64,000 nucleotides of DNA, taken from positions 1 through 64,000 of the forward strand of contig NZ_JAGINO010000017.1 of NCBI RefSeq assembly GCF_017876115.1, read 5' to 3'. The notes beneath the pieces were generated by a model that had not been told where the DNA came from, did not search any database, and saw nothing but the letters and a program-made list of their open reading frames with translations. Position numbers and translations under genes: made by a program. Below, in pieces: positions 7,067-21,207 of the stretch. Every line of letters starts with the position of its first letter. Positions within the stretch are counted from its first letter, which is position 1. The DNA is from Azospirillum picis. Lineage in GTDB: Bacteria; Pseudomonadota; Alphaproteobacteria; Azospirillales; Azospirillaceae.

Positions 7067-8215
7067 TCAGGGAAGCGACGCGGCCTCGGTCGGGGCGTTG
7101 CGGCCGGCCGGCGCCTTCTGCGTGGCCGTGACGATGCGCCCCGGCATCCGGTCCGGCTCCGCCCCGGCGACCGCGCCGGCGATGCCGCCCGCAAGCCAGG
7201 TCGAGAAGGCGGTGCGGCCGCCGGCGGTGGCGGTGCCGTCGGCGCAGCCGTTGTCGGCCACCACCCCGTCGCCATCCTCGTCCCCCAGGTCGGCATAGTT
7301 CCACAGCGGCAGGTTGGCGCCGGACGAGTTGGTGACCTCCGCCGCCTGGGCGGTGGCGATCAGGCCGCGGGACGGCTGGGTGGAGCGGGGCTGGACCTCG
7401 ATCAGGGCGACGCGGATGCCGGCGCCCCAGGCGCGGTCGATGAAGGCGCGCACCCGTTGCGCGGTGGCATCGTCGCCGGTGACCGACCCGGCGGTGCCGC
7501 CGGTCAGCCAGGCCGCCGGGGTGGGACCGCAGGTGCGGCGGTACTGCATGGCCACCTGGTCCTGGACATAGGGGCGGCCGCTGTAGAGCCGCATCAGGCC
7601 ATGGCCGTAGCGCTGCAGTTCGTCCAACGTACCGCGGCTGGAGGTCAGCAGCTTGCGGTCGATCAGGATCATGGTCGGCTTGATGGCGATCAGCCTGTCG
7701 AGCAGCGGCTCGAAATCGGCGAACTGGGCCTGCCGGTGGACGATGCGCAGGAACTGGAGGTTCGGTACCCCGCGCCTGGCGGCGATCTCGGTCATCCCGG
7801 GCTCGTCCAGCGTCGCGTCGCGGAGCGCGGTGTCCCCCAGCGCCACAACCGTCACCGAGCCGGGATGGCGGGCCGCCCGTTCGGCAACCGCGCCGATGCG
7901 GTTCAGGTTGTACCAGACGAAGGGCTGGTCGTAGAGCCGGGACCCCGTCCACAGCACGGTCAGCACGCCCAGGACGGCCAGCGACAGCGGCACCAGGACC
8001 AGCCCGGCCGCGAGCCGCCATGCCGAACGGCGCCGACGGCCGGCCGGCGTCCCGGAGTCCGGCCGGTCATGGCCGGGATCGGCCCGGCCCGGTGCTATGG
8101 GGCTCGGTGCGACGGCGTCCGGTGTGACGGGACCCGGTGCGGCAAGGATCGGTGCGGCGGCATCCTGCCGGGTGGGAGCTTGCGGGGTGTGGGGGTGCTG
8201 TTCCGGGCCAGGCAT
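7067..8215 (-). CDS. membrane-anchored protein of unknown function, possibly SGNH-hydrolase-like
   Basis: The 382-residue protein has a Pro/Ala-rich cytoplasmic tail of about 70 residues, one membrane helix (AWRLAAGLVLVPLSLAVLGVL) and a large extracytoplasmic domain. That domain contains VVALGDTALRDATLDEPG and KPTMILIDRKLL, faintly like an SGNH/GDSL fold (GD- block plus later Asp), but a convincing catalytic His is not visible, so the function is left open. The start follows GGAGACCGCCG. Confidence 0.65.
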   Translation of the reverse strand: MPGPEQHPHTPQAPTRQDAAAPILAAPGPVTPDAVAPSPIAPGRADPGHDRPDSGTPAGRRRRSAWRLAAGLVLVPLSLAVLGVLTVLWTGSRLYDQPFVWYNLNRIGAVAERAARHPGSVTVVALGDTALRDATLDEPGMTEIAARRGVPNLQFLRIVHRQAQFADFEPLLDRLIAIKPTMILIDRKLLTSSRGTLDELQRYGHGLMRLYSGRPYVQDQVAMQYRRTCGPTPAAWLTGGTAGSVTGDDATAQRVRAFIDRAWGAGIRVALIEVQPRSTQPSRGLIATAQAAEVTNSSGANLPLWNYADLGDEDGDGVVADNGCADGTATAGGRTAFSTWLAGGIAGAVAGAEPDRMPGRIVTATQKAPAGRNAPTEAASLP

Positions 8216-8439
8216 CGGCGGTCTCCAGGGCGGGTGGGGACGGCGGCCGGGCGCTACCGCCGAGAGGGGAGGCGCATCCGGCGACTCCCACAACGCACGA
8301 GGGGGGTGATCCGTCCCGCGAAAATCAGGGGTATCCCTAAGGTCCCGGAACGCCCCGGAAGCCGGGTCGCGGTTTGCCGAATGCGCCGTTTGTGTGTAGG
8401 CTCCCCCGCAGACTGGAAGGCCGACAGCAGGGGCTGGCG

Positions 8440-8856
8440 ATGAGCACCGAAATCCGCACCTTCATCATTCCGGACGCCACCGCCGAGGAGGGGCAGGCGC
8501 AACTGTCCTCCTTCCTGCGGACGGTCGAGGTCCAGCGCATCGACACCGCCTATGCCGACGGCGCGTGGCGGGTGCTGGTGCTGTTCACCGACCTGCGCCG
8601 CAAGGAGGAGTCGCTGCAGATCGAGGCGGCCATCGCCGCGGCGCTGAACGGCTGGCGCGACAAGGCCGCCGCCCAGGCCGGCCAGCCGCGCGAGGCGATG
8701 CTGTCCGACGACGTGGTGTCCGAGATCGCCCGCTTCGCCCCGACGACGGAGCATGAGCTGTCGATCATCCTCGGCGCCCGCGGCCAGACCGCGGCCCCCC
8801 ATGGCGCCGAGATCGTCCAGGTCGTCCGCTCCACGCTCGACCTGCTGATCGACTGA
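8440..8856 (+). CDS. HRDC domain-containing protein
   Basis: Residues about 60-138 (ALNGWRDKAAAQAGQP, MLSDDVVSEIARFAPTTEHEL, HGAEIVQVVRSTLDLL) match the HRDC fold, the nucleic-acid-binding module normally at the C-terminus of RecQ and RNase D. Here it stands alone with an N-terminal alpha/beta part (IRTFIIPDATAEEGQAQL..., WRVLVLFTDLRRKEESLQ). RecQ with its own HRDC lies 30 kb away. A role as accessory DNA/RNA-binding factor is inferred. The ATG at 8440 was chosen over an upstream ATG whose extension does not look coding. Confidence 0.75.
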   Translation: MSTEIRTFIIPDATAEEGQAQLSSFLRTVEVQRIDTAYADGAWRVLVLFTDLRRKEESLQIEAAIAAALNGWRDKAAAQAGQPREAMLSDDVVSEIARFAPTTEHELSIILGARGQTAAPHGAEIVQVVRSTLDLLID

Positions 8857-8975
8857 CCGCCCGCGGGGCGGCCCCGCGCCGCCGTCCTATCCGGTTCGGT
8901 CGGGTTCGCCCGTGTCCAAAGGCTGCGGCGACCCTGCCATATGAGCCGTTGGCCTTCGAATGTTGCCGTGCCAGC

Positions 8976-9275
8976 ATGCAGCCTGAGATGGCAGCAGCGT
9001 ATGGAGCGGTTGTGGCATCGTTCGATCCTCCGGCCAACCGGCGCGCCGATTTCGAAGCGCGGCCAAGCTTCGAACCTCGGACCGCTTTCGAATTGCGGGA
9101 CGGGGTGCCCGACTATCACAAGATCGCGCGCGAACTGGCCCGGCTGGGAGTCGAGGCGGCCCGCCAGGCCGCGGCCACCGGCAACAGCCGCTACGACCGC
9201 CTGGCAGACACGCTGACCAGCCGTGCCGGCGCCATGCTGGTCGACCTCCACCGGCGCGGCAAGCTGAGGCCCTGA
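8976..9275 (+). CDS. hypothetical protein (99 residues)
   Basis: MQPEMAAAYGAVVASF... with C-terminal helices (YHKIARELARLGVEAARQAAA, YDRLADTLTSRAGAMLVDLH). It is soluble and helical, with no known motif. Two other ATGs nearby make the start uncertain. It ends at the shared terminator-like palindrome at 9301-9337. Confidence 0.5.
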   Translation: MQPEMAAAYGAVVASFDPPANRRADFEARPSFEPRTAFELRDGVPDYHKIARELARLGVEAARQAAATGNSRYDRLADTLTSRAGAMLVDLHRRGKLRP

Positions 9276-9300
9276 AGGCCGGCGGGCGGACGCGACGGAA

Positions 9301-9337
9301 AACGGAAACGGCGCCCTTGCGGGGCGCCGTTTCCGTT
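9301..9337 (-). terminator. 15-bp palindrome, intrinsic terminator of frc
   Basis: AACGGAAACGGCGCC (9301-9315) pairs perfectly with GGCGCCGTTTCCGTT (9323-9337) around a seven-base loop. On the minus strand it is followed by TTCCG, and the stem itself ends in a T-rich arm. It lies 65 bases after the frc stop and could also serve the plus-strand gene ending at 9275. Confidence 0.75.
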
Positions 9338-9401
9338 TGGGGCTTCCCCCGCCGGCCCCGGTTGGCCGGGGCCGGCGGAGGGAACCGAAGGCCTGCTCTG
9401 C

Positions 9402-10652
9402 TCAGACCACCTTGGCGTCGTGCATGGCGGCGATCTGGTCCTTGCTGTAGCCGAGCTGGGCCAGCACCTCGTCGGTGTGCTCGCCGAGCAGCGGCGACCC
9501 GGTGATCTCGACCGACATGTCGGAGAACTTGATCGGGCTGCCGACGGTCAGGTACTTGCCGCGCTGCTTGTGGTCGACCTCGACGACGGTGCCGCTGGCG
9601 CGCAGCGACGGGTCGTTGGCGATCTCCTTCATCGACAGCACCGGCGAGCACGGGATGTCGTACTTGCGCAGGATGTCGACGGCCTCGAACTTGGTCTTGT
9701 CCTTCAGCCAGTCCTCGATGATCGCGAAGATGTCGAAGATCTTGTCCTGGCGGGCCAGCGCGGTGTTGTAGGCCGGGTCGTCGATCCACTCCTCGCGGCC
9801 CAGCGCCTTGCAGATCGGCGCCCAGGCATGGCCCTGGATGGTGAAATAGATGTAGGCGTTGGGATCGGTCTCCCAGCCCTTGCACTTCAGCACCCAGCCG
9901 GGCTGGCCGCCGCCGCCGGCGTTGCCGCCGCGCGGAACCACGTCGGTGAACTTGCCGTGCGGGTACTGCGGGTATTCCTCCAGGTAGCCGACGCGGTCGA
10001 GGCGCTGCTGGTCGCGCAGCTTGACGCGGCAGAGGTTGAGCACGCTGTCCTGCATCGACACGGCGACCTTCTGGCCCTTGCCGGTCTTGGTGCGGGCCAT
10101 CAGGGCGGTCAGGATACCGATGGCGAGGTGCATGCCGGTGTTGCTGTCGCCGAGCGCCGCGGCCGACACGGTCGGCGGGCCGTCCCAGAAGCCGGTGGTC
10201 GAGGCCGCGCCGCCGGCGCACTGGGCGACGTTCTCATAGACCTTCAGGTCCTGGTAATGGTGGCCGTCGCTGAAGCCCTTGACCGAGGCGACGATCATGC
10301 CGGGGTTCAGCTCGCGGATCCTGTCCCAGCTAAAGCCCATGCGGTCCAGCGCGCCGGGGCCGAAATTCTCGACCAGGACGTCCGATTCCTTGATCAGGCG
10401 GGTCAGGACCTCCTTGCCCTCGGCGGTCTTGGTGTCCAGCGTCAGGGAGCGCTTGTTGCTGTTCAGCATGGTGAAGTAGAGCGCGTCGGCATCCGGGATG
10501 TCGCGCAGTTGGCTGCGGGTGACGTCGCCGGCGCCCGGACGTTCGACCTTGATGACGTCCGCGCCGTACCAGGCCAGAAGCTGCGTGCAGGCGGGGCCGG
10601 CCTGCACGTGGGTGAAGTCGATGATCTTGATGCCTTCGAGCGGCTTGGTCAT
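9402..10652 (-). CDS. frc: formyl-CoA:oxalate CoA-transferase
   Basis: The 416-residue family III CoA-transferase begins PLEGIKIIDFTHVQAGPACTQ and carries the catalytic Asp in AALGDSNTGMHLAIG (near residue 169), as well as the Gly-rich GGNAGGGGQPGW loop specific to Frc. It transfers CoA from formyl-CoA to oxalate, feeding oxalyl-CoA decarboxylase in oxalate catabolism and acid tolerance. No oxc lies in the window. It follows a PAS-domain gene at 170 bases on the same strand. Confidence 0.93.
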   Translation of the reverse strand: MTKPLEGIKIIDFTHVQAGPACTQLLAWYGADVIKVERPGAGDVTRSQLRDIPDADALYFTMLNSNKRSLTLDTKTAEGKEVLTRLIKESDVLVENFGPGALDRMGFSWDRIRELNPGMIVASVKGFSDGHHYQDLKVYENVAQCAGGAASTTGFWDGPPTVSAAALGDSNTGMHLAIGILTALMARTKTGKGQKVAVSMQDSVLNLCRVKLRDQQRLDRVGYLEEYPQYPHGKFTDVVPRGGNAGGGGQPGWVLKCKGWETDPNAYIYFTIQGHAWAPICKALGREEWIDDPAYNTALARQDKIFDIFAIIEDWLKDKTKFEAVDILRKYDIPCSPVLSMKEIANDPSLRASGTVVEVDHKQRGKYLTVGSPIKFSDMSVEITGSPLLGEHTDEVLAQLGYSKDQIAAMHDAKVV

Positions 10653-10822
10653 GACTGCAACACTCCCTTATTCGCGTTGTTTCGGTTTGTCTCTTGGACT
10701 GCTCATCAGTCCGGCCGGCCCGACGCCCGCGGATCGCGGGCGCCAAGGTCGTTGGCCGGCCGGGATTCGATTCTCGCCGCCGTTCTGGTCGCCGCCCTGT
10801 TGGCCGCCGGCCGGACCGGCCG

Positions 10823-11284
10823 TCAGCCGGCGGCCGTGGTGGCCGCTTCGAGTTCGGCGAGACGGCGGCGCACTTTCCGCTCTTCGGTCCAGCGGGCGGT
10901 TTCGTCCCGCACCACGGCGACGATCCCGGTCACCGCACCGTCTGTCCCGCGCAGGAGCGCGACGGTGAAGGCGATCGACAGGCTGTGCCCGTCCTTGTGG
11001 ACGGCGGGCACCCGCAGCAGGTCATGGCCGTAGCGGGTCTCGCCCGTGGCCATGGTCTTCTCGTAGCCGTCCCAATGACGCTGGCGCTGGCGCTCCGGAA
11101 TGATGATGTCGAGCGACTTGCCCATCGCCTCGCCGGCGGTGAAGCCGAACATCCGCTCCGCCGCCGCGTTCCACAGGGTGATGGCGCCGGCCGGGTCCGA
11201 CACGATGACGGCATCGCCGATCACCGCCACCAACTGTTCGCAATCCACAACCGCGGGGGTGCCCGCTGCTGCTTTCGGTTCCAT
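10823..11284 (-). CDS. stand-alone PAS-domain protein
   Basis: The 153-residue protein is a single PAS domain (IGDAVIVSDPAGAITLWNAAAERMFGF, then DLLRVPAVHKDGHSLSIAFTVALLRG) followed by a short coiled coil (WTEERKVRRRLAELEAA) and no output domain. The ATG at 11284 has an AAGGAG ribosome binding site eight bases upstream. Its position upstream of frc suggests a sensor or partner for the same metabolic unit, but that is inferred. The ligand or cofactor is unknown. Confidence 0.85.
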   Translation of the reverse strand: MEPKAAAGTPAVVDCEQLVAVIGDAVIVSDPAGAITLWNAAAERMFGFTAGEAMGKSLDIIIPERQRQRHWDGYEKTMATGETRYGHDLLRVPAVHKDGHSLSIAFTVALLRGTDGAVTGIVAVVRDETARWTEERKVRRRLAELEAATTAAG

Positions 11285-11370
11285 GTCGATCTCCTTGGCG
11301 CTCGCCCCCTCTTGGATTGGGCGCCGGGGGAGCCGGTGCGGCCCGGCCCTGAACCGGAACCACACTGACA

Positions 11371-11397
11371 TTATCGATACGGTATACCAGATACCAT
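11371..11397. promoter_or_regulatory. GGTATACC-centred palindrome, GntR/FCD-like operator upstream of PAS-frc
   Basis: The segment ATACGGTATACCAGATACCA contains the perfect 8-bp palindrome GGTATACC (11381-11388) plus overlapping half-sites. Sites of the form TGGTATACCA are known for GntR-family (FCD subgroup) repressors. It lies 90-110 bases upstream of the PAS gene start. No GntR gene is in the window. The rest of 11285-11624 shows nothing else. Confidence 0.4.
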
Positions 11398-11624
11398 TAC
11401 CGGTGCAAGAGGATTTGAGAGCGCCGCAAATTGTCCTGGCCGCGAACAGATTGCCGGTGCGCAGCCGCCGTTTTCCCCCAACCGCGAAACCGGGCCGCCG
11501 GTCGGCGCCCGCCGCGATCGTCCGGATTTCGGGTTTATTGTATCCGAACGGTTATCCGGCGGAATGTCGCGCGGCGGCGCCGATGCCGGCAGCCGGCAGG
11601 CATTTGGAAGGGAGGGGGACCGGG

Positions 11625-12156
11625 ATGGCCGCGTTCGACAGCCAGTGTGTGGCGCCCTTCAAGCACCGCCTGCCGATCCAGCGGCTGTTTCCCAAGGACC
11701 ACGAGGTGAACAGCGGAATCTGCTTCGGCCTCAGCCTGGAGTGGATCGCGCGCCACCGCGCGCACAAGGGCGAAACCTCGGCGGCGCGCATCGCCTACAT
11801 CGACCTGGACAACACGATCCTGCACGCCAGCATCAAGCAGCGCCTGTACGGGGCCGAACTGCACGACGACATCGACCTGCCGTCCGCGCAGCTCGGCTCA
11901 CGCAGGCAGGCGATGGCGCAGGCCGGCTTCGGCGCACGCCACCTGCTGCTACAAATCGGGGGGCAAGGCGTTCGGGTTGGGATCGCACCGGTATTTCTTC
12001 GATCCCAACTTCGGCGAGTACAAGGCGTCCAGCGGCAGCATCGCCGACCTGTTCACCGGACTGGTCGGCCAGTACCGCAACGTCGTGAAGCGGGACAAGT
12101 CGGTGGTCGACTACAAGGTGAAGGAGTTCGTCGTGCAGAGCATCTCCTTCAACTGA
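11625..12156 (+). pseudogene. YopT-like (C58) cysteine protease, frameshifted
   Basis: The first half (MAAFDSQCVAPFKHRLPIQR...) contains NSGICFGLSLEWI, the active-site Cys block of peptidase family C58. The second half (GSHRYFFFDPNFGEYKASSG, ending FVVQSISFN) contains the DPNFGE block of that family, but it is one base out of frame. Removing a single G near 11931-11934 joins the two as ...QAGFAHATCCYKSGGKAFG..., which also restores a plausible catalytic His. Family members are effector or toxin proteases. The break may be a real mutation, an assembly error or a frameshift site. A GGGAGGGGG lies before the ATG. Confidence 0.7.
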
Positions 12157-12160
12157 GCGG

Positions 12161-12886
12161 TCACCCGACGAGGTCGAAGAAGGGCATCGACGCGTACCTG
12201 CTGCTCTTGATGTTGGCGACCACCTTGTCCTGCGAATGCCCGCCGGTCATCATGGTCGCCGGCAGCTTGATCACCTTGCCGACCGCCTTGGACGACTTGC
12301 TGATCGGGTCCCATTGCAGGTTGAAGTTGATGATCTGCTTCTCGATGGCCGGCAGGTTCTCCTGCTTCACCCGGACATAGGGTCCGTGGATGATTCCGCC
12401 GCGGACCATCTTCGAGACGGTCGGCGCGTTGAAGGCGCAGCAGGGCAGCCCGGCTTCGACCGCGACGATGGTGGCGATGGCGCCGCCCAGCGAATGGCCG
12501 CAGAGGATCGGCCGGTCGGCGCCCAGCAGCATCTTCGCCTGTTCCAGCAGCAGATGGGCGGCGCGGATGCCGGCGGGCAGGCTCTCGATGGTGTAGAGGG
12601 CGATGTCGGTCTTCAGGTTCTTGGTTCCGGCCATCTGGCCCGACGTGCTGCTGCCCACCGCCGTGCCGCGGTAGGCGACGATGTACTGGTCGGAGTGCTT
12701 TTCCTGGTAGACGGCGCCGAAGAAACCGACGTCGGTGTCCTCCTGCGTGAAAAGCACCTGGGAGCCGGGCGGGGAGCGCCGCGCCCCTTCCGCCTTGTCG
12801 AACGCGGACCTGTCGTTGCCGCGGCCTTTCTGGAAATTGTAGACGGTGTTCGCGGCAACGGCCAGATCGAGGATGTTGACCGGCAT
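12161..12886 (-). CDS. class 3 lipase-like alpha/beta hydrolase
   Basis: The 241-residue protein carries the nucleophile elbow CGHSLGGAIA (about residues 129-138), preceded by YIVAYRGT (oxyanion region) as in fungal-type class 3 lipases. The candidate acid and histidine are in NLQWDPISK and TGGHSQDK. No signal peptide is seen, so export by a dedicated system or cytoplasmic action are both possible. Its stop lies four bases from the stop of the broken C58 protease on the other strand, so the two form a convergent effector-like pair. Confidence 0.8.
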   Translation of the reverse strand: MPVNILDLAVAANTVYNFQKGRGNDRSAFDKAEGARRSPPGSQVLFTQEDTDVGFFGAVYQEKHSDQYIVAYRGTAVGSSTSGQMAGTKNLKTDIALYTIESLPAGIRAAHLLLEQAKMLLGADRPILCGHSLGGAIATIVAVEAGLPCCAFNAPTVSKMVRGGIIHGPYVRVKQENLPAIEKQIINFNLQWDPISKSSKAVGKVIKLPATMMTGGHSQDKVVANIKSSRYASMPFFDLVG

Positions 12887-13036
12887 GAGGGCGCCCTGCG
12901 TCGAATTGTGGGTAGCCGAGCCAACCCTATGGGTAGCGGATTGTCAACAAACCGGAACGATTGTTATCGAGGGTCGCGCCCGTTTTCCGGTTGCAGGATG
13001 CCTCGCCCCCTTGCCCCCGGCCCGAAAGCCGTCCCG

Positions 13037-13065
13037 AAAAGAAAAGGGCGCCTCGCGGCGCCCTT
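13037..13065 (-). terminator. intrinsic terminator of sucAB
   Basis: On the minus strand AAGGGCGCC-GCGA-GGCGCCC forms a tight hairpin followed by TTTTCTTTTC. It lies about 75 bases after the sucB stop. Confidence 0.9.
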
Positions 13066-13139
13066 CCAGGGTACCGGGGACCGGCGGTCCCCGGCGGATG
13101 GAGCGGGGGAGGGTGGAGCCTTCCCCCGCCTCCTTGGCC

Positions 13140-14405
<1,266 letters not shown>

Positions 14406-14447
14406 TTCTTATCCTCGTTCGTCTTCTTTTTGCGCTCGGGTGGCCGG

Positions 14448-17414
<2,967 letters not shown>

Positions 17415-17683
17415 GGTTTCACCTCGGGCCGTATGCCCGGGTCCCTGTGGGAGATGAACTTGAAGGGTGAAGGCGACGGGGATCGATGGAGACCCATGTG
17501 CAGGAACCGGCGGGGGGTGCCGGCGGGATGCGGGACGCATCGCCGATGCCTGCATATGGGTTCCCAGGATCATCCGTCCAGTGGAAGCCCTCCGATGGAG
17601 GTCGTCCATCGGGGCTGTCCGAAGGGGTGGCGGGCGGGGCGCCGCTGCGTCCCGCCCGTCTTCCTTCCAAGGTGCCTGCCGGA

Positions 17684-17708
17684 GGCGGGCGGCATGGCGC
17701 CGCCCGCC
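17684..17708 (-). terminator. hairpin after sucD, without U-tract
   Basis: GGCGGGCGGC (17684-17693) pairs with GCCGCCCGCC (17699-17708). It lies just after the sucD stop but no T-run follows, so termination is only possible. The rest of 17415-17715, between sucA and sucD, holds the sucA leader and no further gene. Confidence 0.35.
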
Positions 17709-17715
17709 GCCCCGA

Positions 17716-18591
17716 TCAGCCCTTGAACACCTTCAGCATGGTGGAGCCCAGGCTGGCCGGGCTGTCGGCGACCGCGATGCCGACCGACTTCATGAACTCG
17801 ATCTTGAAGTCGGCGGTGTCGTTGCCACCGGAGATCACCGCGCCGGCATGGCCCATGCGGCGGCCCGGAGGGGCGGTGCGGCCGGCGATGAAGCCGACGA
17901 CCGGCTTCTTCGTGCCCGACGCCTTGATGAACTCCGCACCCTTGACCTCGGCGTCGCCGCCGATCTCGCCGATCATGATGATGCCCTCGGTCTCCGGGTC
18001 ATTCACGAACAGCTCGAGCGCGTCGACGAAGTTGGTGCCGTTGACCGGGTCGCCGCCGATGCCGATGCAGGTGGTCTGCCCCAGCCCGGCCGCCGTGGTC
18101 TGCGCCACCGCCTCGTAGGTCAGCGTGCCCGAGCGCGACACGATGCCGATCTTGCCGCGCTTGTGGATGTGGCCCGGCATGATGCCGATCTTGCACTCGT
18201 CCGGCGTGATGATGCCGGGGCAGTTCGGACCGATCAGGCGGGTGGCGGAGCCGTCGAGCGCCCGCTTGACGCGGACCATGTCGAGCACCGGGATGCCTTC
18301 GGTGATGCAGACCACCAGCGGGATCTCGGCGTCGATCGCCTCCAGGATGGCGTCGGCGGCAAACGGCGGCGGCACGTAGATCACGGAGGCGTTGGCGCCG
18401 GTCTTCTCCACGGCGTCGGCCACGGTGTCGAACACCGGCAGGTCGAGGTGCTTGCTGCCGCCCTTACCCGGGGTGACGCCGCCGACCATCTTGGTGCCGT
18501 AGGCGATGGCCTGCTCGGAATGGAAGGTGCCCTGGGCTCCGGTGAAGCCCTGGCAGATCACCTTCGTGTTCTTGTCGACGAGAACAGCCAT
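17716..18591 (-). CDS. sucD: succinyl-CoA synthetase alpha subunit
   Basis: The 291-residue subunit contains the CoA-binding N-terminus (TKVICQGFTGAQGTFHSEQA), the LIGPNCPGIITP block and the phospho-histidine in RMGHAGAVISGG near residue 246. With SucC it makes ATP or GTP from succinyl-CoA. Its ATG is one base from the sucC stop, so the pair is translationally coupled. Confidence 0.97.
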   Translation of the reverse strand: MAVLVDKNTKVICQGFTGAQGTFHSEQAIAYGTKMVGGVTPGKGGSKHLDLPVFDTVADAVEKTGANASVIYVPPPFAADAILEAIDAEIPLVVCITEGIPVLDMVRVKRALDGSATRLIGPNCPGIITPDECKIGIMPGHIHKRGKIGIVSRSGTLTYEAVAQTTAAGLGQTTCIGIGGDPVNGTNFVDALELFVNDPETEGIIMIGEIGGDAEVKGAEFIKASGTKKPVVGFIAGRTAPPGRRMGHAGAVISGGNDTADFKIEFMKSVGIAVADSPASLGSTMLKVFKG

Positions 18592-18592
18592 G

Positions 18593-19789
<1,197 letters not shown>

Positions 19790-19915
19790 CGGGCGTCCAT
19801 CTGTTTTTTGGTTCGGCTGACGGGAACGGTCGACTTTCGGACAGGACGGGCGCACCACCGGCGCCGTCCGGATCGGCCAGGGACCCGGACGGCATCGGAG
19901 ACCGCGCGATCCGCC

Positions 19916-20884
19916 TTAGGAGGCGGACTTCTCGGCTTCCTGCTTCTTGACGACGTCGACCAGCGTCTTCACCGCGTCGACCGAGTTCTGGAACATCGCC
20001 TTTTCGTCGTCGTTCAGCTCGATCTCGATGATCTTCTCGACGCCCTTGGCGCCGATGACCACCGGGACGCCGACGTAGAGGTCGTCCTGGCCGTACTGGC
20101 CGGTCAGATGGGCGGCGACCGGCAGGACGCGCTTCTGGTCCTTCAGGTAGGACTCGGCCATCTGGATGGCGGAGGCGGCCGGGGCGTAGAAGGCCGAGCC
20201 GGTCTTCAGCAGCTTGACGATCTCCGCACCGCCGTCGCGGGTGCGCTGGACGATCTGGTCGAGCTTCTCCTGGGAGGTCCAGCCCATCTTGACCAGGTCG
20301 GGCAGCGGGATGCCGGCGACGGTGGAATAGCGCACCAGCGGGACCATGGTGTCGCCGTGGCCGCCCAGAACGAAGGCGGTGACGTCCTCGACCGAGACGC
20401 CGAACTCTTCGGCCAGGAAGAAGCGGAAGCGGGCCGAGTCGAGCACGCCGGCCATGCCGACCACGCGCTCCGGCGGCAGGCCGGACGCCTGCTGCAGCAC
20501 CCACACCATCACGTCGAGCGGGTTGGTGATGACGATGACGAAGGCGTTGGGGGCGTACTTGCCGATGGCTTCGCCGACGGTCTTGCAGACGCCGCTGTTG
20601 ATGCCGATCAGGTCGTCACGGCTCATGCCCGGCTTGCGCGGGATGCCGGCGGTGACGATCACGACGTCGGCGCCCTCGATGACCGAGTAGTCGTTGCCGC
20701 CGGTCAGGCTGGCGTTGAAGCCCTCGACCGGGGCGGTCTCGGCGAGATCCAGCGCCTTGCCGGCCGGCATGCCTTCGGCGATGTCGAACAGGACGACGTC
20801 GCCCAGTTCCTTCTGAGCAGCGAGCAGAGCCAGCGTGCCGCCGATCTGGCCGGCACCGACGAGCGCAATCTTCTTGCGAGCCAT
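19916..20884 (-). CDS. mdh: malate dehydrogenase (LDH-type)
   Basis: The 322-residue protein begins MARKKIALVGAGQIGGTLA (NAD-binding GxGxxG) and carries the catalytic His in VLGGHGDTMVPLVRY and the substrate-binding Arg in IPRKPGMSRDDL. It is the lactate-dehydrogenase-like MDH usual in alphaproteobacteria, converting malate to oxaloacetate. It is the first gene of the mdh-sucC-sucD group. Confidence 0.97.
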   Translation of the reverse strand: MARKKIALVGAGQIGGTLALLAAQKELGDVVLFDIAEGMPAGKALDLAETAPVEGFNASLTGGNDYSVIEGADVVIVTAGIPRKPGMSRDDLIGINSGVCKTVGEAIGKYAPNAFVIVITNPLDVMVWVLQQASGLPPERVVGMAGVLDSARFRFFLAEEFGVSVEDVTAFVLGGHGDTMVPLVRYSTVAGIPLPDLVKMGWTSQEKLDQIVQRTRDGGAEIVKLLKTGSAFYAPAASAIQMAESYLKDQKRVLPVAAHLTGQYGQDDLYVGVPVVIGAKGVEKIIEIELNDDEKAMFQNSVDAVKTLVDVVKKQEAEKSAS

Positions 20885-21207
20885 GGAGCGTTCCCTAAAA
20901 CGTTGAGCGTCCCCCATTCAGCGGGAGACTAGAACCGTTGGTCATTCTAACGTCTTAGGGATCCAGCGCCCCGAGATTTCGGAAGCGTAGGTAGCGCGTT
21001 TTGTCGCGGAGGGCAAGCATGACCGCAAGCCCAGCCATAAACGGGCATTGCAGCTTTGCGTCGCACCTCCGATGATCCATTCCCAGCCATGAGCCGTTCG
21101 GCTCTATACGTATGTTTCGGGACCGGCGTGCCGCCCGTTTCCCGATGCCCGTTACTCGATGTCCTGTTACCCGCTGCCCTGTTTTCGATGGTCGAAGGAG
21201 AGCGTCC

